NCBI GenBank assembly: GCA_963702685.1
Contig: CAVPDQ010000001.1
Coordinates: 244,188 to 308,187, forward strand
Length of the DNA: 64,000 nt
Reading direction: 5' to 3'
Source: AP-15 sp963702685
Lineage (GTDB): Bacteria > Pseudomonadota > Alphaproteobacteria > ATCC43930 > CGMCC-115725
The stretch's first letter is position 1. Each line of letters begins with the position of its first letter. A program made the translations under genes and the position numbers. The notes beneath the pieces were generated by a model. It was given only the letters and a program-made list of their open reading frames with translations, was not told the DNA's origin and ran no database searches. Shown here piece after piece: positions 1 to 9,285 of the stretch.

Positions 1-678
1 CGGGCCGATCTTCGGCGTACCTGATTCTCTGCTAACGCCGGGCGGTCCTCTCGATCTTTTGCGACGCAAACTGGCCCGCGAACCGTCTATCACCGGCGGC
101 CGTGAACGCGAATGAAGAAAGGCTGATCCGCAATGTTCGGCTTCCGACACCATTTACGCTTTATCCTGAGACGATTTTCAATCGACCATTCGGGAACGGC
201 GAATGACCGGAGAGAGGTAGGATCGGTCATAGCGCCGATTGGTCGCAAATGGCTCCGGTGGCGGAGCCGGGCCTCGAAAAGTACGACCTCCGCGACCGCT
301 CCCTTGTTACCGGTAATTTCGCCATGTTCGTGTGTTAGCAATGGCGCGGTTTTGCATTTGCGCAATCTCGGCGGGCCGCCTCCGGGGCGGGTCGGCGGGT
401 TCAACTTAGGGGCGAGCGTTGGCTGCAAATCTGCTGTATCAACAGCCAGGCATTTGGAGGAGATGCTACCGTGGATTGCAGCCGCGGGGTGGCGAGCAAA
501 GTGCGGCACGGGACGCGCGCGGAGCTCGCTTTCCAGGCGAGCCGACGACCAGCAACAAAACTTCCCACCGCGATACGAGCCCGACCGCCGGTGCCCGTGT
601 CGGCTCAGACCGGCGATTCGTCCGGGCTTTATGGCGGCCGGCTTTCGGCCGCGCCACACCGCTCGGGCAGGACGGGCC
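1..678. other. leading stretch without a supportable gene
   Basis: Open frames exist on both strands here, but their translations are rich in Arg, Pro and Ala, show no family signature, and contradict one another. The stretch ends at the stop of the TauD-like gene. It could hold the decayed end of a gene cut by the window edge. A good Shine-Dalgarno-like GGAGGAG lies near 455, but no convincing coding sequence follows it. Confidence 0.4.
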
Positions 679-1524
679 TCAGTTCGGGTAGACGATGGTG
701 CGGAGCATGATGCGGCGCTCTTCGGGGTGATAATCGCCGGCACCACGGTGCATCGTCGCGCGCTCGTCCCAGATCAGCAAATCGCCGACCCGCCAGGGAT
801 GGTAATAGACGAAGCGCTCCTGGGTCGCGTGCGCGGCCAATTCCTCGATAAATTGCCAGGCGGCCTCGCGCTCCATGCCCTCGATGCCATGGGTGTGCAT
901 CGGGTTCAAAAACAGGATCGGGCGGCCGGTCACGGGGTGGCGGATCACGGCCGGGCGACGCTGCTCGGCGTATTTCTTGTCGGTGCGGTTCATCGCCTCG
1001 TCCGGCTCGTAGAGCCTGGCGCCGACGGGTCCGTCGGTGCGGCCGTGCAGCCCGACCGTCCCGGCGAGGCGGTCCTTCATCGCCGCCGGCAATGCGTCGT
1101 AGGCGGCGCGCATATCGGCAAACACCGTGCCGCCCTTGGTTGCGGGGATTTCGAGCGCATGCAGCATCGCCAGCAACGGCAGCTCTTCCTCATAGGTCGA
1201 GTCGGTGTGCCAGTCGGTGGCGCGCTTGACGCCGTACCAATCGACTTCGCCGGCCTCGTCGACATTGCGCAGCCACGACACTTCGGGATGATCGGCGTGG
1301 CGATAGCCGACGAGCGCATGCGGGCGCGGCCGGCCGAACCGGCGGCCAAAGGCGGCGATGTCGCCGGCATCGAGCTCCTGGTCGCGGAACACCAGCACCG
1401 GGTGCTCGGCAAAGGCCCCCTCGATCCAGGTGAAGGTCGCGTCGTCGAGCTGCGCGAGATCCACCCCCAGCGCCTCGGTGCCGAGGGCCTCGCCGAGCGG
1501 ACGCAGCTGCGGTGTGCCGGCCAT
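679..1524 (-). CDS. TauD/TfdA-family Fe(II)/2-oxoglutarate dioxygenase
   Basis: 281 residues, the usual length of the TauD/TfdA family. These enzymes couple 2-oxoglutarate decarboxylation to hydroxylation of a small substrate, often a sulfonate or aryloxyalkanoate. The iron facial triad is visible: His106-x-Asp108 in WHTDST and His259 in MHRGAGDY. It is followed by the Arg cluster near 270-275 that binds the 2-oxoglutarate carboxylate. The ATG at 1524 follows a strong AAGGAGG. The gene stands alone, with no sulfonate transporter nearby, so the substrate cannot be named. Family assignment is secure; specificity is unknown. Confidence 0.88.
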   Translation of the reverse strand: MAGTPQLRPLGEALGTEALGVDLAQLDDATFTWIEGAFAEHPVLVFRDQELDAGDIAAFGRRFGRPRPHALVGYRHADHPEVSWLRNVDEAGEVDWYGVKRATDWHTDSTYEEELPLLAMLHALEIPATKGGTVFADMRAAYDALPAAMKDRLAGTVGLHGRTDGPVGARLYEPDEAMNRTDKKYAEQRRPAVIRHPVTGRPILFLNPMHTHGIEGMEREAAWQFIEELAAHATQERFVYYHPWRVGDLLIWDERATMHRGAGDYHPEERRIMLRTIVYPN

Positions 1525-1685
1525 GAGCTATCCTCCTTTTTGTCGCCTGCTTGTCAGTCTAGCCGCCCGGAAACGGGAAAGCGAAGAATTTGCTCCTCAA
1601 TCCCCGGATACATCCGGCGCCGGAGGTTCGCATCCCCCCGCTTCCGCATGAGCTGGCTGCTGAAAATGCGGCTTTCCTGTATCAG

Positions 1686-2125
1686 CACCCTTCGAGACGG
1701 CGCGCCTGTCCTGAGGAGCCGCCGCAGGCGGCGTCTCGAAGGGGGCCTCCTCAGGGTGAGGCAAGCATTTGAAACCAAAGACCTCGTCCTGAGGAGCGCT
1801 TCGCAGGAGCGCGTCTCGAAGGATCCGGCACCGCTCCAACTCACGTTTTTCAGCACCCTGCCAGTGCGCGCACACATCTCGCGCGCAGGTCGGAGTTGGG
1901 GCTCTCCCCACCTCACCCCGACCCTCTCCGCCCCCCGGGGCGGAGAGGGGGATATTCGGGCTTTGAGATGTGAGGATGCCGTGGCGCTTGCGCGAGGGCA
2001 GGCCCTTCGAGACGCCGCGCTGCACGCGGCCCTCAGGACGAGGCCGCGTGGAGACCGGCTTTACCCCGCAAACGACGCGCCTCATGGTGAGGAGCACGCG
2101 CCGCGTGCGTCTCGAACCATCCTTG
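1686..2125. repeat. cluster of dispersed palindromic repeats (TTCGAGACG ... CCTCAGG type)
   Basis: The gene-free stretch 1525-2154 is almost entirely repeats. Units built from TTCGAGACG, a short GC stem and CCTGAGGA/CCTCAGGGTGAGG lie at about 1686-1761, 1783-1823 and 2000-2125. The same family recurs at 38817-38926. In both places it is preceded by the shared phrase GGCTGCTGAAAA(A)TGCGG (about 1651 and 38763). These look like REP/BIME-type intergenic elements. No gene is supported in this gap. Confidence 0.75.
1922..1949. terminator. perfect 13-bp hairpin inside a dispersed repeat
   Basis: CCCTCTCCGCCCC at 1922-1934 pairs perfectly with GGGGCGGAGAGGG at 1937-1949. It is flanked by a CCTCACCCC-type phrase. 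Related hairpins occur at 40608-40646 and 50691-50718, so this is a repeat family. It may also end transcription from the amidohydrolase side. No T-run is present. Confidence 0.5.
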
Positions 2126-2154
2126 CCTTGCTCGGGGCTTCAGGTGGCTGCATG

Positions 2155-3645
2155 TCACCGGCCGCCGTAGCGGTCGATGTGGTAGGGGAGGGCGGCAAGC
2201 CCCGGGCAGTGGCTGCCGACCACCGGCTCGAGCGCCTGGTAAAGGCGGCGGTTGTCGGCGTTGATTGCCGCAAGACGCTCGCGCGCCGCCTCGACCCGGT
2301 CGCGCAGCCGGGCGAGATCGACCGTCAGCAGCCGCCGATTGTCGACGACGAGCCGGCCGCCGATCATGACGCTGGCGACGGCGTTGCCGTCCTCGGTGTG
2401 GACGAGCTGGTTGACCGGGTCGTTGAACGGCAGCCAGTTCGGGTGGTCGAGGTCGAGCATGACGATATCGGCCTTATAGCCGGGCGCGATCCGGCCGATC
2501 CGGCCAGGAAGCCCGAGCGCCTTGGCGCTTCCCTCGGTCGCCGCCAATGCGGCTTCGCGGGTCGAGAGCCAGCGCCGCCAATCCGGCCCCCGCGCCTTCG
2601 AGACAAAGGAAGCCAGCCGCATCGCCTCGTACATGTTCTGGTTGTCCGAGCAATTCGCACCATCGGTGCCGATGCCGAGATTGACCCGGCGGTCGAGCAT
2701 CGCGCGGGTGTCGGCAAGGCCGCCGCCGAGGCGCATGTTGCTGCCGGGGTTGTGCGCGACCGAGGCGCCGTGGTCGCCGAGCCGCGCCATGTCGTCGTCG
2801 TCGAGCCACACGCCGTGGGCCACGGTGAAACGCGGCCCGAGGACGCCGAGCGTTGCCAGATGCGCGGTCTGGGTGCGGCCATAGACGCGGATGCCGGTCA
2901 CCGCCTGCACCTTCGACTCGGCGACATGGCTGTGCAGCCCAACGTCGAATTCGCGCGCGAGATCGGCGCAGCCTCGGATGAAGCCATCGGAGCAGTGATG
3001 CGGGATCGTCGGCGCCACCGCCGGGCAAATCTGCTCGCGATCGAATGGCCAGCCGGCGAGTGCGGCGCGCATCGCCGCAAGCGTCGCTTCGGCCGGCGGC
3101 AGGCGCAGCGCGTCCACGCGGCCCCGCAATGCCGGCGGCATCGCATCGAGGAGGCCCGGGATCGCCTCAAAAAAGCTGCGGTCGGCGACCATCGGCGCCA
3201 AGACCGCGCGCATGCCGACATCGGCATAGGCCTGCGCCGCGCGCGCCAGCCCCTCGGCGGTCGGCAGCGGCCATTCGAACGACAAATCGTAGCAGGCGGT
3301 GCAGCCCTTCATGACCATCTCGACCGCACCGAGCTCGGTCGAGAGATAGCGGTCCTCGTGGTTGCGGTTGCCGGTGATCCAGGGGGCGGCGGTCAGCAGC
3401 AATTCCAAGGTCCAGCGGTCGCCCATGCCCTTGGCGAGGTTGCCGTGACCGTGGGTGTGGGCGTTGACGAGGCCCGGATGCAACAGCCGGCGCGCCGCCG
3501 AAATCTCGGCCGCCCCCTCCGGCGCCGGAGAGCCGGGCGGGCCGATCTCGCGGATCGTGTCGCCGTCGATCAGGATATCGGCGGGCTCCGCCGTGCCCGC
3601 GGCAATGTCGAGCACCCGGCCGCCGCGCAACATCGTCCACGCCAT
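2155..3645 (-). CDS. amidohydrolase of the SsnA/chlorohydrolase (TrzA/AtzA) type
   Basis: 496 residues from the ATG at 3645. It has the metal-dependent amidohydrolase plan of this family (cytosine/guanine deaminase, atrazine chlorohydrolase, SsnA). After an N-terminal beta segment comes the HxH metal pair His63-x-His65 in NAHTHGHGN. Further on are LHSHVAES, TVAHGVWL and the Asp-containing GIGTDGANCSDN, in the expected order. The C-terminal beta sandwich contains PGYKADIVMLDL. The frame is open further upstream, but those residues are antisense to the neighbouring hydratase, so the start is set here. It is divergent from the enoyl-CoA hydratase with only 45 bp between them. The substrate is unknown; deamination or dehalogenation of an N-heterocycle is possible. 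Confidence 0.85.
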   Translation of the reverse strand: MAWTMLRGGRVLDIAAGTAEPADILIDGDTIREIGPPGSPAPEGAAEISAARRLLHPGLVNAHTHGHGNLAKGMGDRWTLELLLTAAPWITGNRNHEDRYLSTELGAVEMVMKGCTACYDLSFEWPLPTAEGLARAAQAYADVGMRAVLAPMVADRSFFEAIPGLLDAMPPALRGRVDALRLPPAEATLAAMRAALAGWPFDREQICPAVAPTIPHHCSDGFIRGCADLAREFDVGLHSHVAESKVQAVTGIRVYGRTQTAHLATLGVLGPRFTVAHGVWLDDDDMARLGDHGASVAHNPGSNMRLGGGLADTRAMLDRRVNLGIGTDGANCSDNQNMYEAMRLASFVSKARGPDWRRWLSTREAALAATEGSAKALGLPGRIGRIAPGYKADIVMLDLDHPNWLPFNDPVNQLVHTEDGNAVASVMIGGRLVVDNRRLLTVDLARLRDRVEAARERLAAINADNRRLYQALEPVVGSHCPGLAALPYHIDRYGGR

Positions 3646-3690
3646 GCTATCGTCTTTCCAAAGCTCTCGGGCGCATGATAGGCCGAAGCG

Positions 3691-4488
3691 ATGGCGAAAG
3701 TGATCGTCGAGCGACAAGGCGCGGTGCTCGTCATCGCGCTCAACCGGCCGGAGGTGCTGAACGCGGTCGACCGGGAGGCGATCGCAGCACTTGCCGATGC
3801 CACCGCCGACGCGGCCGAGGACCGCAGCGCGCGCGCCGTGCTGCTGCGCGGTGCCGGCACGCATTTCTGCGCCGGCGGCGATCTCGGAATGTTCGCCGCG
3901 CTCGTTGGTCTGGCACCCGAGCGGCGGCGCGCGGAGCTCCACCGGATCGTCGAGACGCTGCACCCGCTGCTGGTCCGGCTGCGGCATATGCCAAAGCCGG
4001 TGGTGGCGGCGGTCCAGGGTGCGGCGGCCGGGTTCGGGCTCAGCCTCGTCCTTGCCGCCGATCTCGCGCTCGCGGCAAAGGATGCAGTCTTTACCTGCGG
4101 CTATATCCATCTCGGCACCAGCCCCGATGGCGGCATGACCGCGACCTTGCCGGCAGCCGTCGGGCTCAAGCGCGCGGCCGAGCTGGCGCTGCTCGGCGGG
4201 CGGTTCGATGCGCAGCGCGCGCTCGAATTGGGCATCGTCAACCGGCTCGTCGAGCCGGAGCGGCTGATGGCCGAGGCCGAAGCATTGGCGGCACGCCTCG
4301 CCAATGGGCCGACCGAGGCCTATGCCCGCACCAAAGCGTTGCTTCAGGCGAGCCTCGGCGACGGGTTCGAGGCGCAGCTGCGGCGCGAGGCGGAAAACTT
4401 CGCCGCGTGTGCGGCGACGGGGGATTTTGTCGAAGGGGTGCGCGCCTTTGTGGAAAAGCGCAGTCCGAATTTCAACGGCCGGGGGTGA
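3691..4488 (+). CDS. enoyl-CoA hydratase/isomerase family protein
   Basis: 265 residues of the crotonase fold. HFCAGGDL (about 58-65) forms the CoA-binding and oxyanion loop. GAAAGFGLSLVLAADLAL (about 110-127) is the second conserved helix region, and LGTSPDGGMT (about 141-150) is the catalytic loop. In true hydratases this loop carries a Glu; here Asp146 is the nearest acid, so the exact reaction (hydratase, isomerase or dehalogenase) is uncertain. It is divergent from the amidohydrolase and followed 5 bp later by a small lipoprotein gene. It is likely to act in acyl-CoA breakdown in the cytoplasm. Confidence 0.85.
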   Translation: MAKVIVERQGAVLVIALNRPEVLNAVDREAIAALADATADAAEDRSARAVLLRGAGTHFCAGGDLGMFAALVGLAPERRRAELHRIVETLHPLLVRLRHMPKPVVAAVQGAAAGFGLSLVLAADLALAAKDAVFTCGYIHLGTSPDGGMTATLPAAVGLKRAAELALLGGRFDAQRALELGIVNRLVEPERLMAEAEALAARLANGPTEAYARTKALLQASLGDGFEAQLRREAENFAACAATGDFVEGVRAFVEKRSPNFNGRG

Positions 4489-4493
4489 ATGCG

Positions 4494-4736
4494 ATGACCA
4501 AACGTCTGCGGTGGTGGCGCGCCGTGCTGATCGCGCTGGCGGGTGCGGGCGCACTCTCGGGCTGCTATTACGACCCCTACACCGGCGGCTACTACCCCTA
4601 TCCGCCTTACCCCGCCCCGTACCCGTATCCCTACCGGCCCGCCTATCCCTATCCCCCGCCGCCGATGCCGGGGAACATGGCGCCCCCGCCGGCGAATGGG
4701 CCGATCCAGCAAGCCCCGCTGCCGCCCCCGCATTAG
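4494..4736 (+). CDS. small Tyr/Pro-rich lipoprotein
   Basis: 80 residues. The N-terminus is a lipoprotein signal with basic residues, a hydrophobic core, and the lipobox LSGC at 21-24. The mature part is almost only Tyr, Pro, Gly and Ala, with repeated YPYP- and PPP-like runs, and has no recognisable domain. Such Tyr/Pro-rich lipoproteins are probably envelope-associated and disordered. The ATG is 5 bp after the hydratase stop, so the two are probably co-transcribed. The high-composition tail makes homology weak; the signal peptide is the best evidence that it is real. Confidence 0.65.
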   Translation: MTKRLRWWRAVLIALAGAGALSGCYYDPYTGGYYPYPPYPAPYPYPYRPAYPYPPPPMPGNMAPPPANGPIQQAPLPPPH

Positions 4737-4738
4737 CC

Positions 4739-4759
4739 CAAGGTCACAAGGTGACCTTG
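4739..4759. terminator. palindrome between convergent genes
   Basis: CAAGGTCAC (4739-4747) and GTGACCTTG (4751-4759) form a 9-bp stem with a 3-base loop. It lies exactly between the lipoprotein stop and the YejE-like stop on the other strand, overlapping the latter. It is a plausible bidirectional terminator, although no T-run follows on either side. Confidence 0.45.
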
Positions 4760-5826
4760 CGGGGGTCGAAGGCGTCGCGCACCGCCTCGCCGACAAAGAT
4801 CAACAGGCTCAGCATCACCGCGAGCGCGAAAAAGGCGGTGAGGCCGAGCCACGGCGCCTGCAGATTGGCCTTGCCCTGGGCCAATAATTCGCCGAGCGAA
4901 GCCGAGCCCGGCGGCAGGCCAAAGCCGAGAAAGTCGAGCGAGGTCAGCGTCGTGATCGAGCCGTTCAGGATAAACGGCAGAAAGGTGATCGTCGCCACCG
5001 TGGCGTTCGGCAGGACGTGGCGCAGGATGATCACCGGGTCGGAGACGCCGAGCGCTCTCGCAGCGCGGACATAATCGAAATTGCGCGCGCGCAAAAACTC
5101 GGCGCGCACGACATCGACGAGGCCCATCCACGAAAACAGCAGCATCAGGCCGAGCAGCCACCAGAAATTGGGCTCGACAAAGCTCGCCATGATGATCAGC
5201 AGGTACAGCACCGGCAGCCCCGACCAGATCTCGATAAAGCGCTGAAACCCGAGATCGACGAGCCCACCGAAATAGCCCTGGACCGCACCGGCCGCGACCC
5301 CGATCACCGAGGAGAGCAAGGTCAGGGTCAGGCCGAACAACACCGAGATGCGAAACCCGTAGATCAGCCGCGCCAGCACGTCGCGACCCTGGTCGTCGGT
5401 GCCGAGCCAATCGACGCTGCTCGGCGGCGAGGGTGCCGGGCTCGGCAATTTGTAGTTGATCGTGTTGTAGCTGAACGGGATCGGCGGCCACACCATCCAG
5501 CCCTTGGCATCGATCAGCTTTTGCACCTCGGGGTCGCGATAATCGGCGGCGGTCGGGAAATCGCCGCCGAACGCGGTCTCCGGGTAATTGACCAGGACCG
5601 GGAAATACCAGGCGCCGGCAAAGCGCACGAGGATCGGCCGGTCGTTGGCGATCAGCTCGGCGAACAACGTGATCGTGAACAGCGCCAGAAAAATCCACAG
5701 CGACCAGAAGCCACGCCGGTTGGCGCGAAAGCTGTCGAGCCGCCGCCGCGTCAGCGGCGAGATCGGCCGCCCGAGAAAGCGGTCGGGGATTACGGGGGGA
5801 AAACCCGTCACCGGACCGGCCACCAT
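4744..5826 (-). CDS. ABC transporter permease, YejE-like (peptide/nickel type)
   Basis: 360 residues, resembling YejE, the inner-membrane permease of the microcin C/oligopeptide importer YejABEF. It has an N-terminal membrane segment (about 40-60) and a long periplasmic stretch containing the family phrase VDWLGTDDQGRDVLARLIYG. At least four further membrane helices follow, with the EAA loop near RAARALGVSDPVIILRHVLP. In complete operons the binding protein YejA, permease YejB and ATPase YejF are adjacent; none is here. Its upstream neighbour is a repeat and a GIY-YIG gene. The YejE-like assignment is strong. Function as a stand-alone unit is doubtful unless its partners lie elsewhere. Confidence 0.85.
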   Translation of the reverse strand: MVAGPVTGFPPVIPDRFLGRPISPLTRRRLDSFRANRRGFWSLWIFLALFTITLFAELIANDRPILVRFAGAWYFPVLVNYPETAFGGDFPTAADYRDPEVQKLIDAKGWMVWPPIPFSYNTINYKLPSPAPSPPSSVDWLGTDDQGRDVLARLIYGFRISVLFGLTLTLLSSVIGVAAGAVQGYFGGLVDLGFQRFIEIWSGLPVLYLLIIMASFVEPNFWWLLGLMLLFSWMGLVDVVRAEFLRARNFDYVRAARALGVSDPVIILRHVLPNATVATITFLPFILNGSITTLTSLDFLGFGLPPGSASLGELLAQGKANLQAPWLGLTAFFALAVMLSLLIFVGEAVRDAFDPRKVTL

Positions 5827-5832
5827 CCCTTA

Positions 5833-5970
5833 CGATCCCCGAGGATCGTCATTCCGGGGCTCGGCATAGCCGAGAGCCCGGAACCCATGCACATCGGCGT
5901 GTGATAATCGGAGCGCAAAGCGGTGTTCATAGGTTCCGGGCCCGGCCCTCTCGGGCCGTCCCGGAATGAC
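5833..5970. repeat. inverted-repeat element with GTCATTCCGGG ends
   Basis: GTCATTCCGGGG at 5848-5859 is inverted as CCCGGAATGAC at 5960-5970. A smaller palindrome, CGATCC-CCGA-GGATCG, lies at 5833-5848. Further GC stems fill the interior. It occupies the gap between the YejE-like gene and the GIY-YIG gene and looks like a dispersed intergenic repeat with no coding content. Confidence 0.55.
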
Positions 5971-6000
5971 CAAAATCAATTTCGGCATGGGAAGTAGAAT

Positions 6001-6285
6001 TTGCCGTACTACGTCTATCTCCTCGCCAGTCGGCGGCATGGGACGCTTTATTTGGGGGTCACCAACGATCTCGTTCGCCGCGTCGGCGAGCACAAGCTGA
6101 AGGCGATACCGGGCTTCACGGCAAGATATGGCGTCAGTCGCCTGGTTTGGTTCGAGGCTCACGAAAATCCGACTGCCGCGATCACCCGCGAGAAGGCCCT
6201 CAAGAAATGGCGGCGCGATTGGAAGATCCGGCTGATCGAAGAGCAGAATCTCGATTGGCGTGATCTTTTTCCTGGAATTGTATGA
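6001..6285 (+). CDS. GIY-YIG nuclease superfamily protein (UPF0213/YhbQ-like)
   Basis: 94 residues. It opens with YYVYLLAS (the GIY equivalent), then LYLGVTNDLVRRVGEH (the YIG equivalent with the catalytic Arg), and later TREKALKKWRRDWKIRLIE. These are hallmarks of small single-domain GIY-YIG proteins. The start must be TTG at 6001, because a stop lies in frame just upstream (TAG at 5995). Such small proteins are widespread in alphaproteobacteria, often next to repeats as here. Their DNA target is unknown. Family assignment is strong. Confidence 0.85.
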   Translation: MPYYVYLLASRRHGTLYLGVTNDLVRRVGEHKLKAIPGFTARYGVSRLVWFEAHENPTAAITREKALKKWRRDWKIRLIEEQNLDWRDLFPGIV

Positions 6286-6291
6286 GCGCCG

Positions 6292-7359
<1,068 letters not shown>

Positions 7360-7406
7360 CCTGCCGCTCCGCGCCTGAAATGGATGATGACCAAGGCTGA
7401 CTTACG

Positions 7407-7760
7407 ATGCCGGAAACCGCTTTACAAGCGCCTGACCCGATGGGCTATGCCGCATTCTGGCGCCGCTATCTCGGCGCGCACCGCGACCCGCGCACCCGTG
7501 CGCTGCATTATGCCGGCACCTCGATCGGCGTGGCCCTCTTGATCGCCGGGGCGGCGACGCGCGACTGGCGCTGGCTGCCGGCCGCACCCATCGCCGGCTA
7601 CGCCTGCGCCTGGCTCGGCCATCTTGCGTTCGAGCACAACCGTCCCGAGACCTTCGGCCACCCGCTCTGGTCGCTGCTGAGCGATTTGCGTATGCTCGGC
7701 CTCTTTCTTTCGGGCCGGCTCGGCCGCGAATTGCCCGGCGAACGGAATGACGGGGATTAG
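7407..7760 (+). CDS. DUF962 (Mpo1-like) membrane protein
   Basis: 117 residues. The signature HRDPRTRALHYAGTSIGV (about 25-42) and GHLAFEHNRPETFGHPLWS are typical of DUF962, the family of yeast Mpo1, which oxidises 2-hydroxy fatty acids. Two hydrophobic segments (about 40-55 and 60-75) suggest a small inner-membrane protein with conserved His residues that could bind iron. It is the first gene of a plus-strand run and overlaps the AhpD-like gene by 14 bp. The bacterial role is not established; lipid oxidation is an inference from Mpo1. Confidence 0.8.
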   Translation: MPETALQAPDPMGYAAFWRRYLGAHRDPRTRALHYAGTSIGVALLIAGAATRDWRWLPAAPIAGYACAWLGHLAFEHNRPETFGHPLWSLLSDLRMLGLFLSGRLGRELPGERNDGD

Positions 7761-8163
7761 GATGACGATGCTGCCGCCGGTCGAATACCAGGACGCGAAT
7801 GCGGAGGTGCGCGCCGTCTATGACGACATCATGCGGACGCGCGGCACCGACTGGATCAACAATTTCTGGAAGGCGCTGGCGCACGATCCCGCCACGCTGC
7901 GGCGCACCTGGGACAGCATCAAAGAGGTCATGGCGCCGGGGGCGCTCGACCCGCTGACCAAGGAGCTCCTCTATCTCGCGGTCAGTGCTACGAACGGCTG
8001 CGCCTATTGCACCGCCTCGCACGCCGCCGCGGCCAAGAAGCAGGGAATGACCCCGGCGATGCTGGCCGAGCTCTTGGCGGTCGTCGGCATGGCCAACGAG
8101 ACCAACGCGCTTGCCAACGGCTATCGCGTGCCGGTAGACGAACGCTTCGAAAAGCTGTTTTGA
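7747..8163 (+). CDS. carboxymuconolactone decarboxylase/AhpD-like protein
   Basis: 138 residues with the AhpD-type core: TKELLYLAVSATNGCAYCTASHAAAA contains Cys85-x-x-Cys88 and His92, the redox and proton-relay residues of peroxidase-linked AhpD proteins. It is therefore more likely a thiol reductant or peroxidase partner than a true decarboxylase. Its ATG at 7747 lies inside the end of the DUF962 gene; an alternative ATG follows at 7762. The downstream VOC gene begins 86 bp later. Confidence 0.85.
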   Translation: MTGIRMTMLPPVEYQDANAEVRAVYDDIMRTRGTDWINNFWKALAHDPATLRRTWDSIKEVMAPGALDPLTKELLYLAVSATNGCAYCTASHAAAAKKQGMTPAMLAELLAVVGMANETNALANGYRVPVDERFEKLF

Positions 8164-8249
8164 TAGCGCTGCGTGCCGGGCAATCGCACGGCGCAGCGAA
8201 ACCTATGAGGGCCGGGCGGCACCGCCGGCCGGCGACACTGGAGGAGCCT

Positions 8250-9212
8250 ATGGCGCAACAACTCTACGACCGCACCGCCGAGGATCTCGGCAACCTCGTC
8301 GGCCTCGAGCACGTCAATCTCCGGATCGACGATCAGGGGCTGGCGCAGGAATTCTATCTCTCGGCGCTCGGCCTGACCCGCGACCCGTTTATGTTCCCCG
8401 GCACCAACAACATGTGGGTCAATTGCGGCAACAGCCAGTTCCATCTGCCGACCGGCGAGCCGAACGTGCTGCGCGGCCATGTCGGATTGGTCGTCCCATC
8501 GCTCGAAGAATTGTGCGAGCGCCTCGGCGAAGCCAAGAAAAAGCTCGCCGACACCAAGTTCGACTGCAAGCAGCACAACGCCTATGTCGAGGCGACCTGT
8601 CCGTGGGGCAACAAGTTCCGCCTCTACGGGCCCGACGAGGAGCGGTTCGGCCCGATCAATCTCGGCATGCCCTATGTCGAGTTTACCGTGCCGGAAGGGG
8701 CCGCCGACGGCATCGCGCGCTTCTACCGTGAGATTTTCTATGCGCCTGCCTGCGTCAAAGAGAATGGCGAGGGCCGCGCCGCGCATGTCCGCGCCGGGGC
8801 CAGGCAAGAACTGGTGTTTCGCGAGACCGACCACAAATTGCCGGAATTCGACGGCCACCATCTGCAGGTCTATGCGCAGGAATTTTCGGGACCGCATGAC
8901 GAGCTCGAAAAGCGCGGCCTGATCACCGAAGAAAGCGATCAGTACCAGTATCGCTGGCAGGACATCGTCTGCATGGAAACGGGCAAGCACCTGTTTACGA
9001 TCGAGCACGAAGTGCGCAGCGTTACCCACCCGCTGCACAATCGCCACATGGTCAACCGCAACCCGTCGCAGAACAACCGGCACTACCAGATGGGCGCGGA
9101 CGAGTGGGATTGGACCTTGCCGCGCTCGACCAAAAAGCTGCCGGCTTCGCCCGCGATCGAGCCGACGACGCCGCTGGCCAAGCGCCGCGCCGGCCGCATC
9201 GCCGCGATGTAG
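8250..9212 (+). CDS. VOC-superfamily protein with two glyoxalase-like modules
   Basis: 320 residues from the ATG at 8250, preceded by GGAGGA. The first VOC module starts at GLEHVNLRIDD (about 18-28) and carries a metal-type His. The second runs from about 150 (MPYVEFTVPEG...ARFYREIF) to FDGHHLQVYAQEF. The fold is that of glyoxalases, extradiol dioxygenases and related enzymes. The C-terminal 60 residues (NRHMVNRNPSQNNRHYQMG onwards) are a family-specific extension rich in His, Arg and Asn. It probably acts on a small organic substrate; the neighbouring AhpD-like and Fe-ADH genes suggest a catabolic set. Confidence 0.75.
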   Translation: MAQQLYDRTAEDLGNLVGLEHVNLRIDDQGLAQEFYLSALGLTRDPFMFPGTNNMWVNCGNSQFHLPTGEPNVLRGHVGLVVPSLEELCERLGEAKKKLADTKFDCKQHNAYVEATCPWGNKFRLYGPDEERFGPINLGMPYVEFTVPEGAADGIARFYREIFYAPACVKENGEGRAAHVRAGARQELVFRETDHKLPEFDGHHLQVYAQEFSGPHDELEKRGLITEESDQYQYRWQDIVCMETGKHLFTIEHEVRSVTHPLHNRHMVNRNPSQNNRHYQMGADEWDWTLPRSTKKLPASPAIEPTTPLAKRRAGRIAAM

Positions 9213-9233
9213 CTGCCGCAGCAGCACCGCAGC

Positions 9234-9266
9234 GCCTCGGCCTTTCCGATCCGGGAAGGCCGAGGC
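9234..9266 (+). terminator. strong hairpin after the VOC gene
   Basis: GCCTCGGCCTTTCC (9234-9247) pairs with GGGAAGGCCGAGGC (9253-9266): 14 bp with one G-T wobble and a 5-base loop. It starts 22 bp after the VOC stop. No clear T-run follows, so termination is inferred from the stem alone. It separates the VOC and Fe-ADH units. Confidence 0.6.
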
Positions 9267-9285
9267 GGGGCGGGCCATATCGACG

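Noticed and set aside
1686..2125. Possible CRISPR-like array
   Set aside because: The units are palindromic, of unequal spacing and lack unique spacers of equal length; no cas gene is present.
133..3678. A 1181-codon open frame on the plus strand
   Set aside because: It lies antisense to the TauD-like and amidohydrolase genes, is rich in Arg, Gly and Val, and has no family motif. In GC-rich DNA such mirror frames are expected.
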